Part shown: piece by piece, positions 63,246 to 64,000 of the stretch
Numbering within the stretch: position 1 is the stretch's first letter
Layout of the letters: each line of letters starts with the position of its first letter
NCBI RefSeq assembly: GCF_019511525.1
Contig: NZ_JAEUAT010000025.1
Coordinates: 20,788-84,787 of the forward strand
From: Rhizobium cauense
GTDB lineage: Bacteria; Pseudomonadota; Alphaproteobacteria; Rhizobiales; Rhizobiaceae
Reading direction: 5' to 3'
Length of the DNA stretch: 64,000 nt
Notes under the pieces: generated by a model
Databases searched by the model: none
What the model saw: the letters and a program-made list of their open reading frames with translations, nothing else
What the model was told of the DNA's origin: nothing
Translations under genes and position numbers: made by a program

Positions 63246-63913
63246 CTACACTGCCCGACCGGCAACCCTGCCAGAAAAGATGCAGCCGCCGAGAAATGTT
63301 CCCTCGAGCGCATTGTAACCGTGCATTCCTCCACCACCAAAGCCGGTCACCTCGCCTGCGGCATAGAGCCCCGGCACAGGATCTCCATTGTGGCCGATAA
63401 CTCGGGCGGATAGATCCGTCTCCAGACCACCGAGCGACTTTCGTGTCAGGACATGCAGCCGTATTGCGATCAATGGTCCCGCCTTGGGATCGAGCAGCGG
63501 ATGTGGCTTGGCCGTCCGCATCAGGCGGTCCCCAAGGTAGCGACGAGCCCCGCGGATGGCGACGACCTGTGCATCCTTCGCAAATGCATTGCCGATCTCC
63601 CGGTCGCGCGCCTCGATCTGTGTTCTGAGGCGGCTTGCGTCCACACGTCTTTCGCCCGTCAACCCGTTCATGCCATCGACAAGCGCCTCCAGCGTATCGC
63701 GAACGATGAAATCCTCGCCCTTGTCCATGAACGCCTGAACAGGCCCTGGCGGCTCCTTGCCCAATCGCTTGAGAAGCAGGCTGAGATTCTTGCCCGTAAT
63801 GTCAGGGTTCTGCTCGGAGCCGGAAAGAGCAAACTCCTTCTTGATGATTGCCTTTGTGAGGATGAACCAGCTGTAATGCGTGTCGCAGCTTACGTGATTC
63901 AGGATTCCGTTTA
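63246..63913 (-). pseudogene. FAD-binding dehydrogenase, truncated by insertion
   Basis: C-terminal part of a fumarate-reductase/KsdD-like flavoprotein: KKEFALSGSEQNPDITGKNL, the FAD-contacting GLYAAGEVTGFGGGGMHG and ALEGTFLGGCIFSGRVAG. The N-terminal half, with the Rossmann nucleotide fold, is missing to the right of about 63913, where the sequence changes to an IS630-like end. Only the tail remains in this window, so it is presumably inactive. Confidence 0.8.
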
Positions 63914-64000
63914 TGCGTGAATCATGATTCACTTGGCCATGGAAGGGGGACCACCATGGGCAAGCCGCATCCAATTGAGTTGCGTGAGCGAGTGGTAGCG
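63914..64000 (+). mobile_element. IS630-family insertion sequence, left end (partial)
   Basis: After a TA (63912-63913, the usual IS630 target) the sequence starts TGCGTGAATCATGATTCAC. This includes a 16-base palindrome (63917-63932), followed by a transposase reading frame from ATG 63956: MGKPHPIELRERVVA, the typical start of IS630 transposases. The element continues past the window. Its insertion removed the start of the FAD-dehydrogenase gene. Confidence 0.8.
63956..64000 (+). CDS. IS630-family transposase (N-terminal 15 residues)
   Basis: Only the first 15 codons (MGKPHPIELRERVVA) are present. The start of the helix-turn-helix region is typical of IS630/ISRm-type transposases. AAGGGGGACC precedes the ATG. 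Confidence 0.75.
   Translation, partial: MGKPHPIELRERVVA

Noticed and set aside
1..64000. CRISPR arrays, tRNA or rRNA genes, prophage
   Set aside because: No regularly spaced repeats, no tRNA-like cloverleaf arms and no phage structural genes were noticed; the scan was by eye and could miss a weak case.

Overview
The window is chromosomal DNA of an alphaproteobacterium of the order Hyphomicrobiales (Rhizobiales), most likely family Rhizobiaceae (Rhizobium/Ensifer/Agrobacterium group). The basis is the protein families and their order: tol-pal next to ftsH and glmM, sqdBDC sulfolipid genes, an lpiA-acvB pair, zapA followed by 6S RNA and divergent tkt-gap-pgk-fba, a DUF1465 (RcdA-type) gene with CtrA boxes, and DUF1192/DUF4164/IalB-type proteins. 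The genus cannot be fixed from the sequence alone. Most of the window is core genome; only the last ~750 bases carry a mobile-element scar.

Layout. 1-628: 3' part of an outer-membrane beta-barrel gene. 0.8-12.2 kb (all minus strand): ybgC, tolQ, tolR, tolA, tolB, pal, ybgF, tilS, ftsH and glmM, i.e. the envelope-constriction machine followed by translation, protease and cell-wall precursor genes. 12.3-15.2 kb (plus): sqdB-sqdD-sqdC, overlapping by 4 bases each, for sulfoquinovosyl diacylglycerol. 15.3-21.3 kb: a low-complexity hypothetical, 5-formyl-THF cyclo-ligase, a YmdB-type phosphoesterase, an MBL-fold protein, a PNPOx-like protein, yebC, an IalB-type and an SH3 periplasmic protein. 21.3-26.2 kb (minus): a terminal oxidase cluster (subunits II, I, two subunit III-like, IV) and a cytochrome c. 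26.4-30.2 kb: a flavin monooxygenase-like protein and three TadE/TadG-type pilus-associated proteins. 30.5-36 kb: a chemoreceptor, then ruvC-ruvA-ruvB and a DinB-family protein. 36-43.5 kb (minus): acvB, lpiA, an MscS-type channel, a short 6-phosphogluconate dehydrogenase. 43.6-53.1 kb: 6S RNA, zapA, a DUF4164 protein, and divergently tkt, gap, a K+/H+ antiporter, pgk and class I aldolase, a central-carbon block. 53.2-64 kb: PhzF, MFS transporter, DUF1192, an inferred small RNA, the RcdA-type gene, a frameshifted arylsulfatase, rpmE, an ABC exporter, two small proteins, and a FAD-dehydrogenase fragment cut by an IS630-type element that runs off the window.

How the parts connect. Several loci concern cell division and envelope: Tol-Pal, ZapA, GlmM, FtsH, sulfolipid and lysyl-phosphatidylglycerol synthesis, and the CtrA-linked RcdA-type gene. 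The most notable points are (1) a probable unannotated ~110-nt small RNA at about 56041-56153 with a CtrA box at its promoter and its own terminator, just upstream of a second CtrA box for the RcdA-type gene; (2) an apparent inversion of the ~12.3-43.5 kb segment, which separates ruvCAB from ybgC-tol and 6S RNA from the 5-FCL gene, both pairs being neighbours in many relatives; (3) a perfect 16-bp inverted repeat at 62339-62385; and (4) a one-base frameshift in a G run of the secreted arylsulfatase. No CRISPR array, tRNA, rRNA, defence island or phage was seen.
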